Assembly (NCBI GenBank): GCA_018060545.1
Contig: JAGOVW010000001.1
Span: 125,203 to 186,398, forward strand
Reading direction: 5' to 3'
Source of the DNA: Minisyncoccota bacterium
GTDB taxonomy: Bacteria; Patescibacteriota; Minisyncoccia; Phycocordibacterales; UBA2100
Length of the DNA: 61,196 nucleotides
Positions 53,101 to 54,263 of this stretch are shown here, one piece after another; position 1 is the stretch's first letter, and every line of letters starts with the position of its first letter. The position numbers and the translations under genes were made by a program. The notes beneath the pieces are model-generated. The model did not search any database and was not told where the DNA came from. It saw nothing but the letters and a program-made list of their open reading frames with translations.

Positions 53101-53677
53101 GCCGGGTGCAACGGTGGGCGTGCAGTGTGTAAACCGCGACGGGGTGCGCAGCGAGCCAAAGCAGTGTGCTGTGTACACGGTACAAGTAAAGACAGCGCTC
53201 GTTGCGACTCCATCCGAAGTGGAGCGAGGTGCGACGACGACCATTGGGTGGATTACCACAGGAACGACGAACTGTACGTTGTATGGTCCTGGTGCTAGTT
53301 TGCGCGGCGGTGGCAGCAACAACACCATCAGAATTCAAAACATGCAGCAGAGCACTCGCTTCCGACTCGCGTGCGGAACTCCTGCAGGTGTGCCAATCGT
53401 GCGAGAAATACTGGTACAAGTGAAAGGGTACACGGGGCCTATCCGTGAAGCTAACGTACCAGAACAGCCGCAAGTGATTCCATCGGTGAGCTACAACGAT
53501 GTGGACACAAATGGAAATGTGAATCCGTATGTGAGCGGTGATGGCAATACCAACAGTGGGCAAGTAGGGAACTCAAACTCGGGGCCAGCTGCAGTTGATC
53601 AGGACGGTAATCCAGTGAAGCTCTGCGATCCAGCGCTCGGTATACAGCGATTTACTGCATGTTTGCTGGGGCGATAG
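23165..53677 (+). CDS. giant secreted multi-enzyme protein (10,170 residues)
   Basis: One unbroken frame of 30.5 kb encodes an apparently secreted protein. A Sec signal peptide (residues 1-36, ending V-F-A-Q-A) is followed by a Phe/Gly/Ser-rich region (about 120-400), helical repeats, an Ala/Arg/Glu coiled coil (about 1790-2410), a SecA-like motor domain (about 2550-3200), a hydrophobic hairpin (3860-3930) and a GNAT-like domain (about 4475-4590). Then come wall- and polymer-active folds: amidase_2 (about 5990-6130), RlpA-like barrel (6275-6390), SGNH hydrolase (6640-6830), a second amidase-like domain (7115-7305), alpha/beta hydrolase (7845-8070), two GH114-like barrels (8090-8305, 8380-8605) and an M15-like peptidase (8995-9190). 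Near the end are a membrane segment (about 9595-9630), a Gly/Pro linker and two Ig-like domains (9930-10090). A role in attacking a host or prey envelope is inference. ATG 23165 has TACGAT 6 nt upstream. Confidence 0.85.
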   Translation: MPRGLLKPSSFFVRALTLVLVLSLVLPPTAVFAQAQELIDVEKESTANSNDTAATGKGGTATTDAKGVTTSKLDELKKKVADAKTPAERAAAEAELKQAEETVGTVTYTTPEGETVTCTKDSGGNSSCSTDVATDAMNSSGPSVGTGPYTPSTDLFKPTPLGEDAWDRLSPDALKAFDAKPGEGSLPGTAVTGAGEATPSFIEQVYGKVTDGLGTGDAFTPSNFEIFSPGLNADISAENGARIFDQSIPAGNYQFFSGGSVSPFANSVGFAPTFGDTVTPFTSFTGDPSFVPRSFSGAETYSPTFTYGSNALSFSPTNGQFESLSNPSSPLYRSLGEVGSVPNTFGFPGTTLTGPGPFLYGATGDLTFPANPNSSNPTGPSILPTGFEVPPALTDNAAALDAVAKGFDPAVTPVAFTPSDAIQGIAGTAIGDGNPAAVPTLNDVVRNLQEGNFSDAARAFGRIADAAIPEWANLPTLFDGSRPVLVDAVVNGPFGILRDGNGVFADSVASFFGRPDLSSPEQRRLDAAYAAWESIPVEATSNEAIAAARAELGAALVEANNVGIPVSGEDLAQYGVATRSAFDADGVDNYSALNRALDEQIFGKEALLSREQGAAFSDAQRELQELDPAIARSTFETPDKASYDALNAALDNQLLTGTPVTKEDAWNIKEAARELNGGPVRDRATQEALENVARAQEGIDKVKEQYPDAFKTTPDGSLTCVNAKSAACAALGAAYKSQDDALKKYGASLAGSDYRDYVPGTKDREAVLRALTTSYSEVAATPGGPSDSTVRDTVAKALGLEGVTPAPGSNPEFDAIVRNVQSIEATREASLTGTVDSFAEKHGIRIYEPTGDAYAPPTTDKTFGSEYARLQETDRQLAAATQRNLAEAPAAADRLTQREFTLRDVDAAVGVPEASMPEAIKAVQDSSRAISALPRDADGRLSTTDYLTAVKEQSRLQAYQDVVLTKAQENFDGLTRFGSGDRGFVAAYDAAERILGQGGTVESAKGDGVPNALDGKTPAEVAMYRESLRGQTPEDISGLIPNGDNPADLQRNLRNLTVARLNETITLAQALQTADARFEAATGRLFVSPTAPEEVRAFVDSSVRSAQERMGAIQAITQENARSLIAYQRTQDNFLNNPAYTMFGDTAPTGRAAVRADLELSAAADAGGQVVSLRNQLSAQTDTVQALKQEYAYRTGSAAAGLERLENVPAYSNLSNSDLLSEIGKAQTAAFKTEDEIARLNSLAQRGADKALAYQNPLKGDAFARGLEGPRATLLTHTREEVIRDQNAARYFDDKVALFGAKQRDLQLLDMKIAEVNAKAASPSLDGLSVDKRIQQAYATADNQGWALERAQVQADVDRISQDLGRMQQGIYSPELLAKIDKDIRLDPVLNTQRQIAEIDAGIARLENSALPRTLTEPGIAAAQERRAELMQQLNGYVVAQPKLGTPSQIELFGYGTTFGDNLEAVAQRFSHNTQELRTELGYAARAMWNNPDSPWYVNAIPAGLAKAGEIALGMPADITTSAAALSGHLTDERYDAFVKTSDRDRMGTGLMDTLNVAPLAVSRPVLGVASRVGRIGGDFIADVRLATGYVDESFMARRFGGQLADEVVSSGTLAREGLALDAGRSPYLIDSAAAPRVVEGITPVAARAIDDAQRARQTLSEAGFRVESRGAGEVVTHPATPGVAYLERSTPSEAFRPAVVADRLSATPSLGIADDVLRTGDTSPVPISPVAARALDDIPGPASALDGPGATPVAGRPTTGTPGGLAPAARAEVPGTGVPRAVEPAANPFAQAAKTNVDTAQAANLAAKESVKAIEDIRNAAITISDTAPGKAALREIDALRTKAGAANEAALARTSSFNRAIDDATSAWTNRGAANAFDRASRELDELSGAASNLRKAADDAREQLNALDRVGPADDAVRAARERALIMERQADEAERLATDARQRFTNLQPQRSGAQIARSESDVRTFETRGLRGAQDAERVARDVSAARTPVEAEQLVARARAANQVAQDAAVNAAARLDAARAAVNGAERSALPQATQRALKRLEEVADNTATFAQRSAEAQRIAEVGAVRAKTAAEIREGARLTRAAPTEVQAARTLADSVPARAQQYATDASSATSRAQGARTIRGAETAAADARNAARAARREADALSDARLAAENAQRRLPNSEAATERLKAIRDAEGQAMTHAKTAHEAALRAEEVALTRTAVRDTGRAKVGTENAATAARQGAEVAKREMRALARARTAEQQERRLLRVEGAQGRAQEALARAKEQHATAQARAAAAQGSDVAPARAHLAKADEALARAEGAAREATDVLAQARSQVNAPLAEAAARRAKDLGEQAGRLQKIIDEAAPGSARDAAMVNLEKVLDQARYEAGQAEMFARRAEGVADDVAQARALSNKSDALAGITAQTDEILKKIDASGEFPGLAERMKKEGFAFESKGESARLERFLDRGNTRYTAQQFADEVQNVRTAHGREGRSFNEGVAEAQQRIARAESRAEEYYRGIDNTEDAWATANKNFETAVAAGQVQDPLLTGVSLLRQELRAMHSGAFDFDLFTGQVHGVYALARGNNLVATTGAGKTLMEVAEMRLQRMLLGDNFFGELGIPRELSTGFLSERLGSATVEGMLRRGGLEPRNIARLWNTNQAEAISIIKGRTANDILVLDPATRGQILTYAKNAQDTDLIASLNKTNRVTVDEYHKWLGDSTASIIGTAGDATAARASVLAKEEVVGRVLQSLDIKPGASLLDDAPLASRKYTIERVEGKQWSSLKPDAASDARIFINEATGETRLSSQAQAQFARDGLPDVARVGSVDNIAVGQTLDRLAQRTGQQGGLRLENGRLDVIGPNNQAQVGLVPHDTYGLIAYTKNQLAREAVGNVPLGSSLSGGRSVSEIVSELRSTAKVAQRDVYADVLKQGGQVRGITATYDGVRALNDARIGGEVTVLSAKRFDPSDVQMVRSEAAADDIIRQRAGMDSGVPERNVIVGVFDQPQTYERLVGDAARRDGVFKGMKGDVYVEDAYGAIYKVGPEGRQLVDKPLSDLLKTGEKKGDVFIVQRGEGYDPQGLYTMVSYGADRFELLGQATGRPGRFGMPAELGEPIIGGNGTIVTGFKDGRGNILASGERGYWIGDNVVVVDAAKVNDTIGIAQRNADSVRTALAQADNAARDITTGARSVNDGTGAYELFERSLGRGKALAPDEEFLLYSHLKQAELVDKVAKTETFEAVRANRSTEHFEAIARDLAVAPEHRALAQKAIDDLNNTPATGRDLTAAPSGTVGRPGESYLSNLNQAENVVARDALRKFDDAVRESGIAPSDALTARMNTMRGNIDAWERVNFAQVQPAASSVVFKEGQSVAEHAAVQQRIGQSIVSTEARQTPVVLARTDAELSAVNPVVRAAQDVQASIGQVVQDIRGQFVRAGEEVRGLVRSETTQSAAQIEARALRSAEAQYRRAAAEEAQRMGLAIDGAQVVTASPSFVPQGTVSAATADVQGWLAQADVLGARAAQLESGAVPATGYSPEGNRIVRSVQVPGSERIAIGDAVVRTGDVPGAAAPAVVVGFTEVEGQPIVIAQIPGTGEQRIFPVSRAQRVAAARIGETRPGISGTPTQYTNVDEAITALQRTRNVLDATPVASPQWLEADSDAYVAALYIADRARQGLVSPDQKNQLSALSKYEISPAGDLRSKAGVYTSTDEAIAALAEAERVLSENGNIMAADEPRTIAVFDSLSQSRRYLEDRYEAGELSAEQKARVDAIGWWKYANTEGSVVLTADNGEIDLELLDGEAVDQPNIFARFLGRRSSPVATPAAPVSEGGITSAPTGEVVAPTTASPARALSLSQRAALYLPRTSALIDSSPIGNTIGLFGRGLAVGAAIAVAPLSSVVPATFYAVVAIDALLFVPSTMPIARWFVPGVRFLGVRFATNVVRDLASLAFDAARGRSRIPTIATPSATIETQAAARVAPGAVAADGWKYEEIVSSGDGEWKVSDSRGTAAYFPNRAAAEAAFNSRNLTTITPATSRDRLREIMARVDATAVADEVPGLSDAEQAVADAYRGEANSIRREMADLAEREGLSVDFMDDMAVKNPELHVYVRGQFAISDGFMARADDIESGLVQVRASTVGGETPVLTQFELDAIAKTESLRTTPGNQEAYQAARRTSDFALARAGMSWLGTGYLLESRTHVVTANEDGSVASIEPYRQTAVADAPVESDFATRIPQPIPSDGGVAWASYSAENGTMEESVPQRLAPIILANTPELQAIATARANANTEGAVDISAFIDELGAVLIANYGVQLSVVNHNDPVPGVPAGSLTAVPEGYAAIPESIGRTAGVQPKLATWQPGIRSDTAPNGTLFVRGGALANPALALELVGHEVGVIRAAEVMGSKLAINETLVPASTLPRVVGRNAYLTDYVDDAVEQQTIAVRNSSAQPLALADVVTLAQPILAEAITNDAVAAVPVQESVIEIEPVAGSNIKANLVIRENDSVVARAQLSLRDLSIRGENVPFIALGRLDVVPSARGRGYGAALLSAINNLSRNTGIPGVLDNGIQENIFVKGAGESAVANPAFGMYQRNGWKETGYKTILVLDPNGTVDLPAAGFATHYGIRRAQGISFGQGPDGSLTVVSTPAIAATPSAAKILRSGAVLAVGSLLLALDPTGAFAQTVSDVGAAVVNGEVAPAAWLTSAMAGLGIGAPRSNAEERALEEAAVALRSAIRAAEGLTDEQKTQLVEAVDAELTSQELPTHVQTLSAPSSNPRFNALGTRERAMQQLFPFVMHRAMQISGEAADVGQDGSAFLAAFESGIGAPVNAYVGLSAPQKDTLAGGRSEIPLEATSLTPETVAFLANENYSAKRVAPNVVELSRPTIVGQDIVLAGVARDLGIEIDIQVPTPIRIPENLDLSSLNDYPRLQEAIRAALSNAIEVRLKPLITDNITANSVLNTEVKGTFDDGNPEQTNRNTFRKVVQLQSDNAFRYLENNGMRLSNAATGFTARLDSVIDEARRSGITTNFTSAVATLYEMRSRLAGSTALTALTPDERMALAYDYKAFAELFIELVSGTASFADGLAAAERVQRRSRVAEAPRFRIETPDDIDSLNGFRTLVDVANRVVGGDPLLESAMREVGQARLDLRARNTRVAEAGIARAVVAVEVFNAKQPGLLEVVALGQVQAPAQSRTAVSRLMPILFAPLVALGFIDPASAADVATGAATTLPSVTGLVQQGIATILSIGTQTIGPVLTRISVASGFRTATPTNLPSVPQDVADALSTLTSDGSVGDTYRTTVVALAQALGREDIAQVQRHIDALATLAPRYEEAADAVFAWTLETTGDVRNIALLDAIQRAGASASAARDAALAAKGTSGEQEALEGYALAEVNALRADDALLQTATAIAATPERQPGILGRGITYILNNIVATPQAAPATPSVTRVPTPEQQSAIDALNAAKAALDGSYADAVSETSVRPFEEAVARARAALGAQGLSDTPEGSIVDAETREVVIAVPVPVAVAEEPVLIRARQAVAASVGPKTGATLPREVRSVQTPIRQVDTLALPANQEQRDAFTLATPARKGDTFLYRAVAGNFAQPTDVVAPGTTDQEFEALRAQIDEVQNRLDVLRVVGLLGNDADALTQFTDALTNRAETLSSSDPALVDAIVRMQANISTLTRGTPNIQAAAIADMQAQLLANQAALFTELGTLSPEDRTAAAVALLRTRRALEAQVAGLGEAVYFRSADEALRTVPIAGGAYTLVRIAVSSEYTNDLGDRIAVPQGLTGEAVAQADAAMKGALVVPDQWFVMKEKSLAGNRAPKSRIGKTVFIAGELAYLLAGPAFGEAGRGGTGQEQTFVSVSFDGQGRMSFGEPVLTPRQQVKAFVEGKLAQAWSGARTTVADAASRDVAAPVRQGLLSLLTFGLSDQAVAQPVPSAVAQDPLSPARALTQAERQVVPKAPADVAKVEARAAQVAALSPHFATLINTARTSGLPTPEFWPAMSADAPRTYRFGVMHDTAANVGGRNSAIFPRLQTSNGPVTAHMYVLRDGTIIFSQPEGAPVAHVTSQPRGILAFGKALDLNNSNAIGVEFENESGKPLSPEQVKAIDSLVPFMIARYGIDGGFFGHQETHAKWPGEGVMAANAARLNRTIYLRSQGVPVGERAVFDEYGPIADERSKPAAAPTQNSRGPLMLNPIALRDAAVQFFNRVTSDEAKVAGPTGEEIAAALFVPVDAEGLNNFDLRPVPAVAAGGPGAGEPPVVPARQFTVGSVIHFLLGISPAYGEAGPGRSYTVGESRYSVLTIEETQKLVGQQIEPRTASIYKTGDKTSTGAPFQPQNQFIFAHKTWPIGTVVEFTGPTGLKAVARVADRGPFISGRDYDLTAPLAAAVGIREGQGLGQVGARVLRVPSPEELATYSGPVAFPKSAPDVGPVIATAPSQVPRIAQQMIQKTQQVVSGIAPAVTQRVEQVTRTVTTTVRGDIQKIDATLSTYMNGLAKIDAMEKKGVFWALGNMDTIRKGIESSAADAENFVKTTRGEIAAAGLSPQVQAQLETRLKVIEKSIGEVRTLVPQDLGSVKDQIRAAGDRGLREAQVVRAQLDKALADARSAAELAVKTDPARDPLSQPQPVTETITRTQAVTPAPVVAPDTRTSVVTAPDNLKGYKIGALCDSNCEIAQAPLERALGTVSRSNPNAAGATVNTVAANRGFGLVNGPRNGEDQFAKFKADAVRIADTRPDAVFLSVGANDAPHLPAKTALFEQRLTELVKIFTDRGIKVHLIEQATYKPSLTQGINAANQTIAKVARGNNQARIISSGSFAQGKGLASDAEAVHFSAAGWDTIALLAREQMVKDRALPGRADAPVVAPTPAVRVQPAVPVAVTEECTGTCQTRFGIKAQLASPANWVSRNLQDILSSAGCTGAMHSCYKTSTGDAEAYFSKLLMQPEYKDGCKPLTVQCIIVGKWVADDTAWRASVGSRAIVADPQGHASRVVRFMAELGVNITLTTPLDLSDRATRLALAKAMSRAELAAGKQPYSDAVLEEGYRRAVVRSGQPAPTVGDRITQVGEEVREVITRVTPTPMAGTTADPRNTRNVDNQFEREFAELAQLPAEVQEMLRLAQAGKLFTVDPVTKRIIDSASPGVVFVGSVLSGNNSRNLNDLKKRITINRLVTHDVSNGPGNFNGSGAFAVEGAGIEWVGSNRGAPVHFLVTHPFDQDRRISVGSSFYNVKKGQVLVVQFAPFDAELNHATGMSFDSFGIENMGRSGQRLPAAMLAANFGILKAAEQALGKEIAVAPHGIGPSRRNQEGVDLANFLARGRTNAQEFFGRISARVRDASGNFFAVGPGNTQIAWGGDTGLQSQPGRITSTMAQRTTVAPQSRPVQYRTEIQYTPIPDSGQGVVSGLPTGAQYRLVGAAAQPARTETAAPTPTLTPAPSSEVVPLSSELLAHITAATGINGRARVASAARLPDGSIQLFASDGTRIGTLSVAPANSINTEAAVREAATAIKGIAKEGVIMPMTVIDPRNPLDPKQMVRVFMPEALALDTALRAANLPRLSTVDSRHVGPGRTSDQAELKYDSPESQRRAIAAAEKIRAVTVPVDLAIPDGDRRFRDGFTLADYTALMRSIDGAEATDIANNLKLHDRQNYISRDALQRHLLASAILGLPDMGKIFATTENGHGGLHLGGDDIDFATGPAGLATDYAWRTGNYTNAIGSHTLAAQFMAFGYAHHALALAGSPKGGVYPTPSGHIGTDTRPRGAWNGETPADGGNPLIKNMMRNTLRVAYDHFANGTTAQIPFADVAKLRDNSAFKGVGERRAIFTGNNGSVAVDLHPAVAAGPRASTVATAPTPARATTAEPAAARPVGVAWEGRQTLPSIGLSVRLYYPKTTDITKPLTLVHYFHGNDGITATWSQMKEQADKAGLRGSNIVVVAPEFVGEIGNTASPFNAPDSFARYRVEAQNAVRVGSAQQGTVPTFTAGDAVVAYSGGFNAARSVIILNPELVKAVTLVDANYGSQSPFATWAKSRQALGQNPALMSIGLTTNALNNKLRELLIGNPAAQTVFDEVGYQHQQSVSRARGGNMLVETLERAGIIAATVAEPATRPAVVTQPAVVPKVVRERTWINLSRGPSSVEIARLMGEGVRIFDFDLSSTNGVNAAREVLQKGGEVSVYHVGAGGGATWGEASYTLPQLLANLKRDIPGLITKVGTPKKLIIHVDNVHDLVYFAANDTQRGTRTDIKAGEFDGLKQVIDMVRATCAAQSVECTLAMKNNVHNVLRLLNDKPEYKQYMRYLWIENMTGDQNQVVVAREIAERGIPVNIIGFGALKPGAAVVNPPGLPAKEKIVENEVSEVGMQAFLRDNTWISGGVWSPREDELSPTRIFAGVVPNLEVATAATPSAPATVVNFDTTRTLVSADIDSLLKDNPGQTIIVGGEAWGDKPGWERLVAEVRARQAKGEPLLLHLYSPGPGIVRFSDGEAKELNEYAAEEGMSLDAWRAGRFVNGEPTGWVKSMLKRVESYKPNTFEADNVDGSYVGKDPAALVAFLQNVQTWLDAKGINSKIVLKNLSDAQWRAVIAAVTKDKTIRLSLLANIAIHETSAGTLSEEIGITEVRTTNTNSYPTPRVLQAKAAVNATYSRLGGGAAPAPVVAAPATPTKADSLEKPDFDTANVRVTYGGIGEVRIEYVGEGNSFNVTPQALGLLTDAGRAKVSFYVDGSKLTLAEFNQLLDQAHTARAIGARVAAQLKDNPKLAEQIKNESGTDVAGQTPDLVKVALGTDKDGYTVFYDFRFPGTNVGFTIHKPLNPEAADVLRQAVAAGVLPVQSRLAPGPEGLAIVAPGRGAISIEFGQASVPEAMARLGGLKVKTATADTVTLEDGTVLTVKEIETTPASAPVAAAPAPSTVTPTPTTATTITEAESSLLKRFAAAQKAVSTPAGGQQALAEVTAVQAEMERAGLKIVASAPKPEAGGPDFKFTKGGVEVAALAPDGTFTPATGVAIAPARPETAVATPAPVVRQPGQIASEAEFTEIAKAVIAEMGGLPALDTVWRYDARGNVYNGNGILVPGFKMNPVGSAASRAGTYDKVAATTVALNEVMRRVLGEPLAFSSGHRPGNIGSTRHHAAVGSRVGSGLPGYQGTDFTYALDYVSPSGSPLVKNAIVTLANRARFALNESVVALGGTRDYIQMSVGASYGGTPTMVHIDTDRRSVMRAYHIGSDQGTSLGRTYRAILTGGYVPHAEFEQALRASGIPVRGGVVVAAPASPAAQPAAPTPVRQYVLVDSKGAQVGNPVAAADVKPAKQVMLVETAAPTRLISLIDAARGPKRTTIGTYNVAGAADYEARWYAKKSGGTIEPGDFVASRGGTVQAPAVAAAARIPSITAATPRGVVQTTLLLNGRQLSSAEYRALTPADKKLVRFAWTGPAGTGVGDGEGYRAYMKNVRDGVVAPASATAQLGEGGARRVATYTVAPDGTMKDTVPRGIVGNVTAPERAAIIGYFNALTRGAELVMLENDRATIGVNRFTDPALRASVEKELKAQGERMVKLGLAVVPRNDVANPAEIIAYSIERRSAPEQYLATLWIDELPTREVVAARSSGELVVGSDGRLRTGVLKSPLRSALEQTTIGGYKTWAVIAAAVPVLVALRKAIGGIASFFGFALRPVAPTVLGGANGSMLIAPGPHVGTPTYIARNVEVRPVYTVATASLGGMRAVVPVPPAGGAPTARGVYGLWLAAFLASGGTDNGEVRTLDEVRSLDSAQPVTVRTVRAPRGISAPAQPTWRTVQDIQNAPFVAEECDVNLETLEMVNAAGEPCSDSSTTATDPAKIKQPAPGTATTGEPLTEIAVTPVEFTPADKKAIGTAEIGPDGNVVVKKETQVPVTDPAAPAPGNVPTPGNGRPGDGSRFPSAGPLDKLRDMMKGLPKGAGGGSPQGGAPGGAPGGTPRPPVGATTTPATSTKPTVSRFSCRPTTLLGSGTTTVAWGCSVDTELSVGIGFSTGGSTSGTTTVPITAPGATVGVQCVNRDGVRSEPKQCAVYTVQVKTALVATPSEVERGATTTIGWITTGTTNCTLYGPGASLRGGGSNNTIRIQNMQQSTRFRLACGTPAGVPIVREILVQVKGYTGPIREANVPEQPQVIPSVSYNDVDTNGNVNPYVSGDGNTNSGQVGNSNSGPAAVDQDGNPVKLCDPALGIQRFTACLLGR
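30820..31345 (+). other. SecA-like DEAD motor core within the giant protein
   Basis: H-G-V-Y-A-L-A-R-G-N-N-L-V-A-T-T-G-A-G-K-T-L parallels the SecA segment with its T-G-E-G-K-T-L P-loop. About 110 residues later V-D-E-Y-H-K-W is a Walker B-like box followed by S-I-I-G-T-A-G-D, similar to the I-I-S-G that follows the DEAD box in SecA. A later R-G-I-T-A-T-Y-D-G-V (near 31945) may correspond to the second motor half. An ATPase core inside a signal-peptide-bearing protein is unexpected. Confidence 0.5.
36590..36945 (+). other. GNAT acetyltransferase-like domain within the giant protein
   Basis: A beta strand L-G-R-L-D-V-V-P-S-A is followed by the acetyl-CoA loop R-G-R-G-Y-G-A-A-L-L and, later, G-M-Y-Q-R-N-G-W-K-E-T-G-Y. 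This is the GNAT order (motif A, then the Y/F-x-x-x-G-W end). Confidence 0.6.
41130..41560 (+). other. N-acetylmuramoyl-L-alanine amidase (amidase_2/PGRP) domain within the giant protein
   Basis: M-H-D-T-A (zinc His), A-H-M-Y-V-L-R-D-G-T-I, V-A-H-V-T, A-I-G-V-E-F-E-N and G-H-Q-E-T follow in the amidase_2 order. The usual D-P-G near the end is changed to W-P-G-E-G. It would cut the sugar-peptide bond of peptidoglycan. Confidence 0.7.
41990..42335 (+). other. RlpA-like double-psi beta-barrel within the giant protein
   Basis: T-A-S-I-Y, T-S-T-G-A-P-F, A-H-K-T-W-P-I-G-T-V-V and V-A-D-R-G-P-F-I-S-G-R-D-Y-D-L-T match the RlpA family, several members of which are lytic transglycosylases. The acidic D in the D-R-G-P-F motif and the D-Y-D-L motif are kept. 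Confidence 0.75.
43080..43665 (+). other. SGNH/GDSL hydrolase domain within the giant protein
   Basis: Block I is I-G-A-L-C-D-S (C for the usual G of GDS), block III is S-V-G-A-N-D-A and block V is D-A-E-A-V-H-F-S. These give the Ser, Asn and Asp/His of an esterase or O-deacetylase. Confidence 0.65.
46700..47370 (+). other. alpha/beta-hydrolase-like domain within the giant protein
   Basis: Y-F-H-G-N-D (oxyanion HG), V-V-A-Y-S-G-G (nucleophile elbow), T-L-V-D-A-N-Y-G (acid) and Y-Q-H-Q-Q (His) come in the right order for an esterase. Confidence 0.55.
47440..48980 (+). other. two GH114-like TIM-barrel domains in tandem within the giant protein
   Basis: The second copy (about 48300-48980) has F-E-A-D-N-V-D-G-S-Y-V-G followed by K-I-V-L-K-N, close to the D-N-V-D-x-Y ... 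L-K-N-D pattern of GH114 endo-alpha-1,4-polygalactosaminidases. The first (47440-48085) has I-I-H-V-D-N-V-H-D-L and A-M-K-N-N. They would cut an alpha-linked galactosamine polymer. Confidence 0.55.
50150..50745 (+). other. M15-like zinc peptidase domain within the giant protein
   Basis: S-S-G-H-R-P, G-S-T-R-H-H-A-A-V ... Y-A-L-D-Y-V and M-V-H-I-D resemble the H-x(n)-D ... H-x-D zinc site of D-Ala-D-Ala carboxypeptidase-like M15 enzymes. Spacing is longer than usual, so this is tentative. Confidence 0.5.
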
Positions 53678-53744
53678 ATGCAGAGACGACCACTGTGCCA
53701 CAGATGTTGGGAAGATGGCGCGCTGTAGCTCTGAAGCACCTGCA

Positions 53745-54206
53745 CTAAAAACCAAGGGATTCCATAATCTTGTACGGAAGAGGTTCTTCGAGTTCTCGTT
53801 CTTCCACATGCTCTCGCAATACATTGCGCACATCGTCTGCCGCATCATCAGGAAGGGGAATGACGACGTCTGGGGTGAGAAAGCGCGGGGTATCAATGAG
53901 GAGAGTTGGATGCTCGTCCTCCGTAACCCAGAAGGCTTTCATGTCGGCAAATGGGTACAACTCATTTTCGATCATGAGTCCTTTTTCAACAAAACTAAAC
54001 GTAACCGTTCTCGGTGGGTGATGGGCCATGAGGCCTAGAGTGATACCTGCCACAATTATCAAAACGCCAAACATAACATTGCCAAACAAAAAAGAGGTGA
54101 GCGCGCTTGATACGGCAATGATGCCAAGCGCCCAGTACCAGTCACGCGTGCGCTCGATATGTACGTGTTCGTGTCCTTCCCAGGATAGCGTGTTGGTGGA
54201 GTCCAT
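53745..54206 (-). CDS. small conserved membrane protein (DUF5673-like)
   Basis: A 153-residue protein with a short soluble start, two adjacent membrane segments (about 25-42 and 46-66) and a C-terminal cytoplasmic domain with T-F-S-F-V-E-K-G-L-M-I-E and Y-P-F-A-D-M-K-A-F-W-V. That pattern recalls the DUF5673 domain of small Patescibacteria and Firmicutes membrane proteins. The function is unknown. The frame is open to 54335, but the upstream part runs into yvcK on the other strand; ATG 54206 is favoured. It is divergent from yvcK and convergent with the giant gene. Confidence 0.7.
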   Translation of the reverse strand: MDSTNTLSWEGHEHVHIERTRDWYWALGIIAVSSALTSFLFGNVMFGVLIIVAGITLGLMAHHPPRTVTFSFVEKGLMIENELYPFADMKAFWVTEDEHPTLLIDTPRFLTPDVVIPLPDDAADDVRNVLREHVEERELEEPLPYKIMESLGF

Positions 54207-54251
54207 ACAGTTATAAGCAATTGTAGTATGGCGCGGGCGTCGTCTCAATAC

Positions 54252-54257
54252 TATGAT
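54252..54257 (+). promoter_or_regulatory. -10 box, leaderless start of yvcK
   Basis: TATGAT, 6 nt, then the ATG at 54264. It supports this ATG over the earlier one at 54228. Confidence 0.4.
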
Positions 54258-54263
54258 GGGTAC

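Noticed and set aside
23165-53677. Dozens of antisense or shifted open frames of 60-380 codons inside the giant gene, for example 32999-34147 minus
   Set aside because: They are shadows of a GC-rich gene with biased codons. None has a recognisable fold, promoter or ribosome site, and the plus frame is continuous with clear domains.
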